From the NCBI GenBank assembly GCA_965230565.1, contig CBDDLH010000016.1, positions 2,170,001 through 2,234,000 of the forward strand: 64,000 nt of DNA, read 5' to 3'. The first letter of the stretch is position 1; the number at the start of each line of letters is the position of its first letter. This document shows positions 9,018-17,583 of this stretch, in pieces. Under the pieces are notes generated by a model. That model was not told the DNA's origin and searched no databases. It saw only the letters and a list, made by a program, of their open reading frames with translations. Position numbers and translations under genes: made by a program. The stretch comes from BCD1 sp965230565. Its GTDB lineage: Bacteria; Bacteroidota; Bacteroidia; Chitinophagales; Saprospiraceae.

Positions 9018-10080
9018 TTCCTGCTGAATTTGGCCTAAAATGAACGCATATCTTCCCTTTTAATGCCCGGTTTTTTTCGAGCTCAATAGCCTTCTCAAGA
9101 TAATTGGCGGCCAATGGCAAATTGTTCAATTTCAAATGCAAATGAGCCTGTACGACAGGAAGATCTTTCTGAATATCTTTATAGATTTCGGGGTTTTCAT
9201 TCAAGCTCTTAAGTACGCGCTGAGCTTCGATAAATTTATCCCTTTCGATAAGGGTTTTGGCATACCATATCTGGATTTCCTGGAAGGCCGGCTGGTGTTT
9301 TAGAGGCCCCGTTTTTCCATCCTTTTCAGCAGCTGTTTCCGAATCTTCAGCAAGGGAAATCAAGCCAGTATCAACCTTCTTATCAGGAGTGGTTGTTTTA
9401 GGTGCTTCAACAAGTTTGGTATCCTCTTTTTCAGGGGCCTTTTTGGAGGAAGGTTTCTTTCCTGAACTACCCCGTCCTTTTTTCTTTTTCTTAACTGCCC
9501 GATTGGCTTGTTTACGCTTTTGTTTTTGACTTAATTCTTTGCTCTTTGAGCTCTTTTTGGAGGAAGTCTTTTTCTTTTTGGAGGAAACGCCTTTTTTCTT
9601 CTTACCTTTTTTAGTTTTGGAAGCTTTTTGTTCTGCTTTCCTCACCTTATCAGGACTGAATTCTACCACAGAAAACTGGAAAGTCTCTTCTGCCGTTTCA
9701 TATTCTTTTTTCAGGAACTGCGCCTTACCCAACAACAGGTAACAATCATCCGTCCATTTGCTGTAACGGTGCTGATTAACTACCAGTCCGACTTTTTCTA
9801 TCGCTTTATCCAGGTTAGGCACCACTGCTTGTGCATCATCTGCTGCCACATATTCATATAAAGGCAGGCGTTTGTTATAATTATCCTGGTGTTGTTGTTC
9901 CAATTGGAACACACTCTCAATCAACAACTCATTTGCATTGAAGTAGCCATTGTAATGAGCAGTAGTATTGTGATAGGCTTTACCAAGAGCCGACAAGTCC
10001 CCGCGTTTCTTCTGAGTTGTACAGGCCTGCACAATAACAAAAACCAAAAACAGTAAACTCAGCTTGTATATTCGTCTCAA
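8953..10080 (-). CDS. sprE: PorW/SprE-like type IX secretion lipoprotein, N-terminal part (frame-shifted)
   Basis: The start of a TPR lipoprotein resembling SprE/PorW, an outer-membrane-associated lipoprotein needed for T9SS and gliding. Lipobox Cys is residue 20 (VIVQAC). Next comes a typical block, AYHNTTAHYNGYFNANELL, then a DNYNKRLPLYEY segment and TPR helices. Residues about 150-235 are a very basic Lys/Ser low-complexity insert (KKGKKKKGVSSKKKK and similar), possibly lineage-specific. After LEKNRALK the frame is lost: an extra base in the run at 9053-9061 (GGGAAG on the coding strand) produces an unrelated tail of about 30 residues and a stop at 8953. The rest of the protein is in another frame at 7173-9054. 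T9SS fits the many sorting-domain proteins in the window. The identification is from remembered family motifs. Confidence 0.75.
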   Translation of the reverse strand: MRRIYKLSLLFLVFVIVQACTTQKKRGDLSALGKAYHNTTAHYNGYFNANELLIESVFQLEQQHQDNYNKRLPLYEYVAADDAQAVVPNLDKAIEKVGLVVNQHRYSKWTDDCYLLLGKAQFLKKEYETAEETFQFSVVEFSPDKVRKAEQKASKTKKGKKKKGVSSKKKKTSSKKSSKSKELSQKQKRKQANRAVKKKKKGRGSSGKKPSSKKAPEKEDTKLVEAPKTTTPDKKVDTGLISLAEDSETAAEKDGKTGPLKHQPAFQEIQIWYAKTLIERDKFIEAQRVLKSLNENPEIYKDIQKDLPVVQAHLHLKLNNLPLAANYLEKAIELEKNRALKGKICVHFRPNSAGNGERSGGFCCLRAITEIQPRL

Positions 10081-10366
10081 ACTAAAAGTAATTTTATTTC
10101 GTTAAGATAAAAATTAACGGTTCGGGATCATTGAGCTTCCTTTAATTTAGGAAAGTGAATTTTTTCACTTTTTAAAGTTGTGAAGCATTAATGTTTCAGG
10201 AATCTTTAAATTTGCACTTTCGAGTACAAAAATACCTAATTTTCCCTTTTAAAACGTTAATGTAATAACTATCAAAGGGCAAATTTATTTTATTATCTAC
10301 ATACTACAAACACAGAATTTAAAATATTAGTATTTAATCCTTTGGATTTAATTGGCAAACTGAAGC

Positions 10367-11254
10367 ATGGAAGAGAAAAAATTAAGCAGATGGCAACAAT
10401 TTAGGGAGCGGTTGAAACACACCTACAGGCTGGTGGTAATGACTACCGACTCGTTCGAGGAAGTAGCTTCTTACAGGATTAATCTGATGAATGTTTACCT
10501 GCTCCTCAGCAGTGTTGTTGTCATTGTTGGTTTATTGGTGGTAATGGCCATTGCTTTTACTCCTTTGAAAAAGTATATCCCCGGCTATGGAGATGCATCC
10601 AAAGACGAAGTGGTTCAGGAGGCTTATAAAAGAATTTCCGACCTTGAAAAATCCCTCGAAGCTCACCAGGCCTACGAGGAAAACATCAAAAAAATTCTCA
10701 TTGGAGATGTTCAAACCACTGATGAAGTGCCACAAGGAGATCCCACGCCAATTGATTCCGTTGAAGAAGTGCCACCATCTGATGAGGAGATTCAATTGAG
10801 TCAGGAGCTCAGGCTGGAAGAAGTAGCGGATGCTGCTCAAAAACCCAAAACTGTAAGCTTCATGCCGAGGGACATCCCCTTGGAACAACTATACTTTGTC
10901 GCTCCGGTAACCGGTGAGGTGAGTTCCGGATATATGCCTGAAGATGAGCACTATGGCATCGACATCCTGTCACCTAAAAACACTGCTATTAAAGCAGCTG
11001 CCGATGGTTACATCTTCCTGGCCGACTGGACTCTGGAGACAGGTAATACCATCGGAATACAGCATTCTAATAATACCATTACTTTCTATAAACACAATTC
11101 TGTAAATCTTAAAAAGGCAGGCAGTTACGTAAAAGCCGGGGAGGCAGTGGCTATTATCGGGAATACTGGTACTCTATCTAGCGGTCCGCACCTGCATTTT
11201 GAGCTTTGGCACAAAGGCAAACCGGTTGATCCTACAGAATATATTCGGTTTTAG
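10367..11254 (+). CDS. Membrane-anchored M23 (LytM-type) peptidoglycan peptidase
   Basis: 295 residues with a cytoplasmic N-terminus, one transmembrane helix at about residues 42-66, a coiled-coil-prone acidic linker (residues about 75-160) and a C-terminal M23 zinc endopeptidase domain. Metal ligands are all visible: His195 and Asp199 in HYGID, and His275/His277 in GPHLHFE. A further His sits in YKHNSV. The enzyme should be catalytically competent and cut peptide cross-links in the periplasm. It is divergent from the PorW/SprE-like gene across 286 bases, an arrangement that may reflect a link between cell-envelope remodelling and secretion (inference). Confidence 0.9.
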   Translation: MEEKKLSRWQQFRERLKHTYRLVVMTTDSFEEVASYRINLMNVYLLLSSVVVIVGLLVVMAIAFTPLKKYIPGYGDASKDEVVQEAYKRISDLEKSLEAHQAYEENIKKILIGDVQTTDEVPQGDPTPIDSVEEVPPSDEEIQLSQELRLEEVADAAQKPKTVSFMPRDIPLEQLYFVAPVTGEVSSGYMPEDEHYGIDILSPKNTAIKAAADGYIFLADWTLETGNTIGIQHSNNTITFYKHNSVNLKKAGSYVKAGEAVAIIGNTGTLSSGPHLHFELWHKGKPVDPTEYIRF

Positions 11255-11290
11255 GGGATACAGGAAACAACCTAAAGCCAACACCCAACA

Positions 11291-11866
11291 TCAATCCAAC
11301 TTAGGTATTCCAAACAACATAGCGTCGATCAAGGCCCCGCTTCTGTTCCGGAACTCGTTGCGAAGATCCCCTTCCCGGACAAAACCACATTTGCGGGCAA
11401 GCCGCTGAGCTGCATAATTGTCCATGGCTGTCTTAAAGGCAAGTTTCTCCAGACGTAACTGATCAAAACTGAACTCAACAATTTCCCTTAAAGCCTCAGT
11501 CATGATGCCTTTTTCCTTATAATTGAAATCGGTGAAAAAGTTCAATTCCCCCTTTGGCACTCTCCAGTCAACATTAAAAATCTCAATAAAACCGATCAGG
11601 TCGGTAGTCTTGGTTTCCCAAATCCCAAAACAATAGGATTTGTCCAATAGCCATTCTGCTATCTTTTTCCTTACAAAGGCTTCGGAACTCTCCTTGGAAC
11701 TGCATTGATCTACTGTTGCAGGAAGCACATCGTAAATCAGGGAATGGTTATCCTGGATTAATTGATACAACTTATCCCCCTCGTTTTCCCGAAATCTGCG
11801 GATCACCGTACGCTTGGCAACAAGCGCAGTATCAATTTCATATAAATAGGTTTTATCTCTTTCCAT
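11291..11866 (-). CDS. GNAT-family N-acetyltransferase (RimJ/RimL-like)
   Basis: 191 residues with a typical RimJ/RimL-type GNAT fold. It has an N-terminal substrate region, the central beta strands LIGFIEIFNVDW and GELNFFTD, the acetyl-CoA loop region YKEKGIMTEALREIVEF, and the late motif NYAAQRLARKCGFVREG. It transfers acetyl from acetyl-CoA to an amine, such as a protein N-terminus or small molecule; the acceptor is not deducible. It converges with the M23 peptidase gene (36 bases apart), with no obvious functional link. Confidence 0.88.
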   Translation of the reverse strand: MERDKTYLYEIDTALVAKRTVIRRFRENEGDKLYQLIQDNHSLIYDVLPATVDQCSSKESSEAFVRKKIAEWLLDKSYCFGIWETKTTDLIGFIEIFNVDWRVPKGELNFFTDFNYKEKGIMTEALREIVEFSFDQLRLEKLAFKTAMDNYAAQRLARKCGFVREGDLRNEFRNRSGALIDAMLFGIPKLD

Positions 11867-12226
11867 GCTTAATTAACTTGAGCTCAAAGCTCTTTACTGC
11901 TGTTCATCAATTTCCAAAAATACCGCCTGATTTAACATGATAATTTTCAACCCTTATATTGACAAAAATCAGCTAAAATTACCCAGTAAAAACAAAAATT
12001 AGCAATTGTTTATTTCAGGGAAATTTTCCAGTGAAATAAATAACGAAAATTACCATACAAGAGTTTGAATTTCAATAACTTAAACAAAAAATTTAAAAAT
12101 TCATCTCATATAAATCATTGGAATGACCAGAACCAAAAAACGGCCATTAATTCCAAAAGCCGGATTCTGTCAAATTCCTATCTTTGTATGGCTAACCGAA
12201 ATATACAATAAATAAAAATAAAAATA
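11867..12226. other. Intergenic region upstream of fumC
   Basis: 360 AT-rich bases between two divergent genes. No gene was seen. The only clear signal is the TATCTTTG box at 12179-12186, treated separately. Confidence 0.5.
12179..12186 (+). promoter_or_regulatory. Candidate fumC promoter -7 box (TATCTTTG)
   Basis: An exact match to the Bacteroidota -7 consensus TAnnTTTG, 41 bases before the fumC ATG. A clear TTG -33 element at the usual distance was not found, so the call rests on the -7 box alone. Confidence 0.55.
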
Positions 12227-13609
12227 ATGAACTTTAGAAAAGAAAAAGATAGTATTGGCTACATTGACGTGCCTGCTGACAAATATTGGGGCGCTCAAAC
12301 TCAACGTTCATTTCAAAATTTTAAAATTGGTGGAAACCTCATGCCAAAAGAGATCATTCGTGCTTTTGCCATCCTGAAAAAAGCCGCTGCAATGACCAAC
12401 CTCGATGCAGGAGTTCTGCCAAAAGAGAAGTCAGACCTTATCGGAAAAGTTTGTGATGAAATCCTTGACGGACAACTCGATGACCAATTCCCTCTCGTAG
12501 TCTGGCAGACAGGTTCAGGAACCCAGTCCAACATGAATGTGAATGAGGTTGTAGCTAACCGCGGCCACGTTTTACAAGGTGGATCATTAACAGATGAAAA
12601 GAAATTCCTCCATCCTAATGATGATGTGAACAAATCACAGTCTTCCAATGATACCTTCCCTACTGCCATGCATATCGCTGCATACAAGATCCTGGTGGAA
12701 AACACCATTCCCGGAATCCTGGAGTTGCGCGATACTTTGAAACGCAAATCAGAAGCGTTTAAGGATGTTGTTAAAATCGGTCGTACCCACTTTATGGATG
12801 CTACGCCTTTGACAGTTGGTCAGGAATTCTCCGGATATGTATCACAACTTGACCATGGAGTTCTGGCCATAAAAAACAGCCTTGATCACCTTTCGGAACT
12901 GGCCCTTGGAGGTACTGCCGTGGGTACCGGATTAAATACTCCTTCGGGATATGCTGAAAATGTTGCCAAACATATCGCTGATCTCAGTGATCTGCCTTTC
13001 CGCACTGCTGAAAATAAATTCGAAGCACTTGCAGCTCATGATGCCATTGTTGAAGCTCACGGTGCTCTGAAAACAGTAGCAGTTTCCCTGATGAAAATTG
13101 GAAACGACATCAGAATGCTCGGTTCCGGTCCAAGAAGCGGTATCGGAGAATTGATCTTACCAGCCAACGAACCTGGTTCTTCTATCATGCCTGGAAAGGT
13201 TAACCCTACTCAATCTGAAGCACTTACGATGGCTATGGCTCAAGTGATGGGCAATGATGTGGCGATTAATGTAGGTGGAATGACCGGGCACTTTGAATTA
13301 AATGTATTCAAACCGGTAATGATCTTTAATTTCCTCAATTCTGCACGTCTGATCGGAGATGCCTGCAGAAGTTTCAATACAAACTGTGCTGTGGGTATCG
13401 AGGTTAATCAGGATCGTATCACTGAATTGGTCAACAATTCATTAATGCTGGTTACAGCGCTGAATACCAAAATTGGTTATGACAATGCAGCGACTATCGC
13501 TAAAAAAGCATATGCAGAAAACACAACACTCAAAGCAGCAGCCATTGAGTTGGGCTTAGTCACTGCGGAGCAGTTCGATGAATGGGTGAGACCAGAGGAT
13601 ATGTGTTAA
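12227..13609 (+). CDS. fumC: Class II fumarate hydratase
   Basis: 460 residues, the normal length for iron-independent fumarase, which interconverts fumarate and malate in the cytosolic TCA cycle. Visible family blocks: DKYWGAQTQRSF near the start, GSGTQSNMNVNEV, SSNDTFPTAMHIA, GRTHFMDATPLTVGQEF, and the superfamily signature GSSIMPGKVNPTQSEA near residue 320. The start at 12227 matches the usual N-terminus (RKEKDSIGYIDVP). It is monocistronic, with a -7 box upstream and a terminator downstream. Confidence 0.96.
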   Translation: MNFRKEKDSIGYIDVPADKYWGAQTQRSFQNFKIGGNLMPKEIIRAFAILKKAAAMTNLDAGVLPKEKSDLIGKVCDEILDGQLDDQFPLVVWQTGSGTQSNMNVNEVVANRGHVLQGGSLTDEKKFLHPNDDVNKSQSSNDTFPTAMHIAAYKILVENTIPGILELRDTLKRKSEAFKDVVKIGRTHFMDATPLTVGQEFSGYVSQLDHGVLAIKNSLDHLSELALGGTAVGTGLNTPSGYAENVAKHIADLSDLPFRTAENKFEALAAHDAIVEAHGALKTVAVSLMKIGNDIRMLGSGPRSGIGELILPANEPGSSIMPGKVNPTQSEALTMAMAQVMGNDVAINVGGMTGHFELNVFKPVMIFNFLNSARLIGDACRSFNTNCAVGIEVNQDRITELVNNSLMLVTALNTKIGYDNAATIAKKAYAENTTLKAAAIELGLVTAEQFDEWVRPEDMC

Positions 13610-13674
13610 GAATAGAATCAATAAAAAAGTTGCAAGACTTTTATTGTTTACGATTTACATGCAAACCAAATCAT

Positions 13675-13712
13675 AGAAGGGTGGGAAAATTTTCCTGCCC
13701 TTCTTCGTTTTT
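13675..13712 (+). terminator. Rho-independent terminator of fumC
   Basis: A stem of GAAGGG-TGGGAAAA with TTTTCCTGCCCTTC, followed by TTCGTTTTT, about 65 bases after the fumC stop. Confidence 0.75.
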
Positions 13713-13723
13713 CAAGCAATCTA

Positions 13724-13825
13724 AAGTACAGTGACGGCCTGACTCAGAGTCAGGCCGTCACTGTACTTGCCATCCCTCCCCTCCACTAATAAAAGCCACG
13801 ACATATAAAAACGTGACATTTTTTT
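13724..13825 (+). repeat. Palindromic composite element, copy 1
   Basis: A perfect 45-base palindrome occupies 13724-13768: 22-base arms around a single A at 13746, with core CAGTGACGGCCTGACTC. Twenty bases later a conserved box, 13788-13825, reads ATAAAAGCCACGA ... AAACGTGACATTTTTTT. The same composite, palindrome plus box, occurs inverted at 15059-15155 and again at 32131-32223. It is not obviously a terminator for fumC, which already has one. Confidence 0.9.
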
Positions 13826-13945
13826 AACATTTTTAACACTTCTAAACCTCCAAATTTTTCTATCCCAATACAATGTCTGATTTACAGATACTCACCCAAC
13901 ACCTTCAAATAATAAACAGCTTTTCTGTATTTTACCCCGCTATTT

Positions 13946-13953
13946 TACTTTTG
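13946..13953 (+). promoter_or_regulatory. Candidate promoter -7 box (TACTTTTG)
   Basis: A match to TAnnTTTG, 20 bases before the ATG of the HELSH lipoprotein gene. This would give a very short leader. Confidence 0.5.
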
Positions 13954-13973
13954 TAACAGTAAAATCACTGTTT

Positions 13974-15032
13974 ATGAACAAAACACTACTAGTCAGTCTG
14001 ATTACTCTTTTTCTGTTTGCCGGCTGTAAACCGAAACAAAATATTACTGAAACCTCCGTTGAAGATTACCCCTTTGATTTCCTCGACAGTACCGCAGCAG
14101 CAAAAGCTATTATCACGGACACCTCTGATCTTTACTTTGAAAGAGTGACCCCTATTGACATGTCCATACAGATGAAACGTCCCATGAACGGTGTAGAAGA
14201 CCGGGAGCAAATCCTGTCTTATTACTTACCCTTTTTGCAGACGGAAGTAATGGATTTTACGGATACAGAAAAAGCTGCCCTCAATAAAATAATGATTCGT
14301 GCATTGAATTTATGCAACAGCCTTTCCTCCAACCTCGTGCCAGTAAAGGTAAACCTAATTAAAACCAGAGGAAATCACTATGGATCCGGTGCTTTTTACA
14401 CCAGAGAAAATTGCATTGTATTTCCTGAAAGCGACCTGAAGAACATAACGGAATATGATCTGCTTCCGGTAATTCTCCATGAACTGTCTCATATCATAAC
14501 CCGTTATAAACCAGACCTCAGGCAAGAACTTTACAACACCATCGGCTTCAAGAAAATAATTTCAGATGAATCAAAGTTAATCATACCGGATTCTCTGAAC
14601 TATCGATTATTAGGTAATCCGGATGGTCTCAACCGACAATATGCTATCAGGCTCGTCAAACCCAACGGAAAATTGATTTGGGCACTCCCGCTGGTTTACT
14701 CGGACTATGACAACTTCACTCCGGATATCCGGGTATTCTTTGGATATCTGAGATTTCAATTATTTGAACTGGAATCCAAAGAATCAGGTGCTTTTGAGGT
14801 GATTACAAAACCAGACGGACAATCCACCCTGCATTTGCAGGATTTTCCGGGCTTTTTTGAAAAGATCGGAGACAATACAGAATATATCATTCATCCGGAT
14901 GAAATAATTGCCGACAATTTTTACATGATGATCCTGGCCTCCAATGAAACAGCCGGCTTCAGTATGAATAAATTTTCAAAGGAAGGCAGGAAGCTGATTC
15001 AGAAAATTAAAACTGTGGTTTTGGAACATTAA
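13974..15032 (+). CDS. Putative zinc-peptidase-like lipoprotein (HELSH motif)
   Basis: 352 residues with a clean lipoprotein signal (LFLFAGC, Cys18). A zincin-type motif HELSH is at His169-His173 (LLPVILHELSHIITRY), preceded by a region that could form the active-site cleft (GSGAFYTRENCIVFPESD). No further domain is recognised. The family is unknown to me; a membrane-anchored metallopeptidase is a reasonable inference, but the third metal ligand is not identified. The gene has its own likely promoter and is bracketed by inverted copies of the palindromic element at 13724-13825 and 15059-15155, which sets it apart from its neighbours fumC and pbpC. Confidence 0.8.
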   Translation: MNKTLLVSLITLFLFAGCKPKQNITETSVEDYPFDFLDSTAAAKAIITDTSDLYFERVTPIDMSIQMKRPMNGVEDREQILSYYLPFLQTEVMDFTDTEKAALNKIMIRALNLCNSLSSNLVPVKVNLIKTRGNHYGSGAFYTRENCIVFPESDLKNITEYDLLPVILHELSHIITRYKPDLRQELYNTIGFKKIISDESKLIIPDSLNYRLLGNPDGLNRQYAIRLVKPNGKLIWALPLVYSDYDNFTPDIRVFFGYLRFQLFELESKESGAFEVITKPDGQSTLHLQDFPGFFEKIGDNTEYIIHPDEIIADNFYMMILASNETAGFSMNKFSKEGRKLIQKIKTVVLEH

Positions 15033-15058
15033 ATGGATTTTTTTCTAAAAAAGTAGTC

Positions 15059-15155
15059 AAAAAAATGTCACGTTTTAGGGTTTCGTGGCTTTTATAAATA
15101 AAGGGGAAGGGGTCACAGTGACGGCCTGACTCTGAGTCAGGCCGTCACTGTGACC
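15059..15155 (-). repeat. Palindromic composite element, copy 2 (inverted)
   Basis: The box comes first on the plus strand (15059-15100, AAAAAAATGTCACGTTTTAG...), then the 45-base palindrome at 15111-15155 with arms GGTCACAGTGACGGCCTGAC... around T15133. The outer arm bases differ from copy 1 (GGTCA/TGACC against AAGTA/TACTT), yet pairing is perfect. It lies between the lipoprotein gene and pbpC. Confidence 0.9.
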
Positions 15156-15184
15156 ATTTATTAACTAAAAGACCTTGAAGTACC

Positions 15185-17575
15185 ATGAAAAAATTCAAAT
15201 GGACAAAACGCCGAAAGATGATGCTCGCCATTGCGGGGATTTTGTTCATGGTATATCTATTTAGCTTGCCCCGACAACTATTTGACAACCCTACCTGCAT
15301 GGTATTGGAAGACAAGGACGGGAACCTGCTTGGTGCCCGAATAGCAAGTGATGGCCAATACAGATTCCCTCCTGGCGACAGTATTCCATTGAAATTTGAA
15401 CAATCATTAATTGAATTCGAGGACAGGAGGTTTTACAGACATCCTGGTGTAGATCCTCGTGGATTGGCCCGGGCCTTTGTTCAAAATATCCGAAACAGAA
15501 GGATTGTGAGCGGCGGCAGTACTTTAAGCATGCAGGTCATCCGAATGTCCCGCGGGAAAAAACGTCGATCCATAGTTCAAAAACTTATTGAAATCATCCT
15601 GGCCACCCGATTGGAGTTACGCTATTCCAAAAAAGAGATCCTGGGACTCTATAGTGCCAATGCGCCATTTGGAGGAAATGTAGTTGGACTGGAAGCAGCT
15701 TCCTGGCGTTATTTTGGTAAACGACCGGATTTGCTTAGCTGGGGCGAAGCAGCCATGTTGGCAGTATTGCCCAATAGTCCCGGCCTGATTCACCCAGGGA
15801 GACAAAGACAAGCGCTTTTTGAAAAGCGTAACCGGCTACTCACCCGGTTGAAAGAAAAGGGTATCATTGACGAGGTGACATGGGAACTGGCCTGCAGTGA
15901 ACCCCTTCCGGAAAAGCCCCTAAGATTGCCACAACTGGCTCCACATCTACTGGATAAAAGTTTCGCCAGTTTTGACCAAAATAACTCCCGGGAAAAATCA
16001 CGTATCCGAACAACCATTGATGCCAGTTTACAATCAAGAGTAACGTCCATTATCGAACACCACCATAAAAGTCTTTCTGCCAATCAAATCCACAATCTGG
16101 CAGCAGTGGTGCTGGATATAGAATCTGGCAATATCCTCGCCTACGTTGGTAATGCCCCTGATGCCGGAGAAGATCATGGAGAAGCTGTTGATATTATTTC
16201 TGCCAGAAGAAGTACTGGCAGTATTTTGAAGCCTTTTCTTTATACGATGATGATCCAGGAAGGACAAATCATTCCTCAAAGTCTTATACCTGATGTGCCT
16301 ACTTTGCTCAGTGGATACCGCCCGGAAAATTTTCATGAAAAATACGATGGCGCCATCACAGCCAAAAAAGCCATCAGCAGGTCACTCAATGTTCCACTTG
16401 TACATATGTTACATGATTATGGTCTTGAAAAATTCCATCATGGCCTGAAAGAAATGGGCCTTTCCACAATTGACAAACACCCCGGGCATTATGGGCTCAC
16501 GCTCATCCTGGGAGGTGCAGAGGTCAATCTCCTGGAAGTTACCAATGCATACGCAGGTATGGCAAGAACCCTTAATCACTTTTACGATTACAGTGGAGAA
16601 TATAATCCCCTGGATTTCCGGCCGGCCAATTATATGCTTAAAGATGATTCATCTCCCCCTAAGGATCCAATACTTCAGCGAGAAGCACCCGTTGTCAGTG
16701 CAGCGGCTGCATGGCTGGCTTTTGATGCTATGCAGGAAGTGGAAAGACCGGACTCGGAAGGTGGTTGGGAGAATTTCCGGTCACGTCGCCGCATAGCCTG
16801 GAAGACGGGAACGAGTTTTGGTTTTCGGGATGCCTGGGCCATTGGAGTAACGCCTAAATATGCAGTTGGCGTATGGACGGGCAATGCGGATGGAGAAGGC
16901 CGCCCCGGCCTGATCGGAGTACTCACTTCCGGACCAGTGTTATTTGATATTTTCAATGCACTTCCCAACAGTACCGAATGGTTTGAACAACCATACGACG
17001 AAATGCGGGAAATGGCCGTCTGCCGGGAAAGCGGTTATCTTCCGCTGCCTATTTGTCCAACAGATACGGTTTGGACTCCAGTCTCTTTTATAAATGCTGA
17101 TCCTTGCCCATATCATAAAACGGTACATTTGGACAAGGCAGAAAAATGGCAGGTCAATAGCAGTTGCGAAGCACCGGACCAGATGGTTCACAAAAGCTGG
17201 TTCGTACTTCCGCCATTGTCGGAGTATTATTTCAAAAGCAAAAATCCCTCTTATGCTCCACTTCCCCCCTTCCGGGAAGATTGCAGGGCTAACATTGCAG
17301 ATGCCAAAACCATGCAGCTGATCTACCCCAAACGACCCACTCGCATTTTTGTACCTACCAACTTGGATGGCCAACTGTCCAGGACGGTATTTTCAGTTGC
17401 CCACAGAGATCCCGGCGTAACCATTCACTGGCATATCGATGACGAATATATTGGCTGGACCAAGGATTTTCATAGCAAGGAACTCAATCCCCCCGAAGGT
17501 GATCATCTGCTCACTTTGGTAGATGAATCAGGCAACCGTTTGGTACAGAAGTTTGTTATTATCAAAAAAAATTAA
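15185..17575 (+). CDS. pbpC: Penicillin-binding protein 1C (bifunctional transglycosylase/transpeptidase)
   Basis: 796 residues: an N-terminal membrane anchor (about 12-30), then a GT51 glycosyltransferase domain (EDRRFYRHPGVD, GGSTLSMQVIRM, RKKEI-like YSKKEILGLY) that polymerises lipid II, and a transpeptidase domain with Ser346-x-x-Lys349 (GSILKP), SLN (SRSLNVP) and KTGTSFGFRDAW. A C-terminal beta domain of the PBP1C type follows (about 690-796). It acts in the periplasm on peptidoglycan. The order and C-terminal domain favour PBP1C over PBP1A. An alpha-2-macroglobulin partner, often beside pbpC in other bacteria, is absent; a transglutaminase-like gene follows after 8 bases instead. Confidence 0.92.
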   Translation: MKKFKWTKRRKMMLAIAGILFMVYLFSLPRQLFDNPTCMVLEDKDGNLLGARIASDGQYRFPPGDSIPLKFEQSLIEFEDRRFYRHPGVDPRGLARAFVQNIRNRRIVSGGSTLSMQVIRMSRGKKRRSIVQKLIEIILATRLELRYSKKEILGLYSANAPFGGNVVGLEAASWRYFGKRPDLLSWGEAAMLAVLPNSPGLIHPGRQRQALFEKRNRLLTRLKEKGIIDEVTWELACSEPLPEKPLRLPQLAPHLLDKSFASFDQNNSREKSRIRTTIDASLQSRVTSIIEHHHKSLSANQIHNLAAVVLDIESGNILAYVGNAPDAGEDHGEAVDIISARRSTGSILKPFLYTMMIQEGQIIPQSLIPDVPTLLSGYRPENFHEKYDGAITAKKAISRSLNVPLVHMLHDYGLEKFHHGLKEMGLSTIDKHPGHYGLTLILGGAEVNLLEVTNAYAGMARTLNHFYDYSGEYNPLDFRPANYMLKDDSSPPKDPILQREAPVVSAAAAWLAFDAMQEVERPDSEGGWENFRSRRRIAWKTGTSFGFRDAWAIGVTPKYAVGVWTGNADGEGRPGLIGVLTSGPVLFDIFNALPNSTEWFEQPYDEMREMAVCRESGYLPLPICPTDTVWTPVSFINADPCPYHKTVHLDKAEKWQVNSSCEAPDQMVHKSWFVLPPLSEYYFKSKNPSYAPLPPFREDCRANIADAKTMQLIYPKRPTRIFVPTNLDGQLSRTVFSVAHRDPGVTIHWHIDDEYIGWTKDFHSKELNPPEGDHLLTLVDESGNRLVQKFVIIKKN

Positions 17576-17583
17576 ACTGTAAT

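Noticed and set aside
13724..15155. Inverted palindromic elements considered as an insertion sequence
   Set aside because: The enclosed gene encodes a lipoprotein, not a transposase, and no target duplication was recognised.
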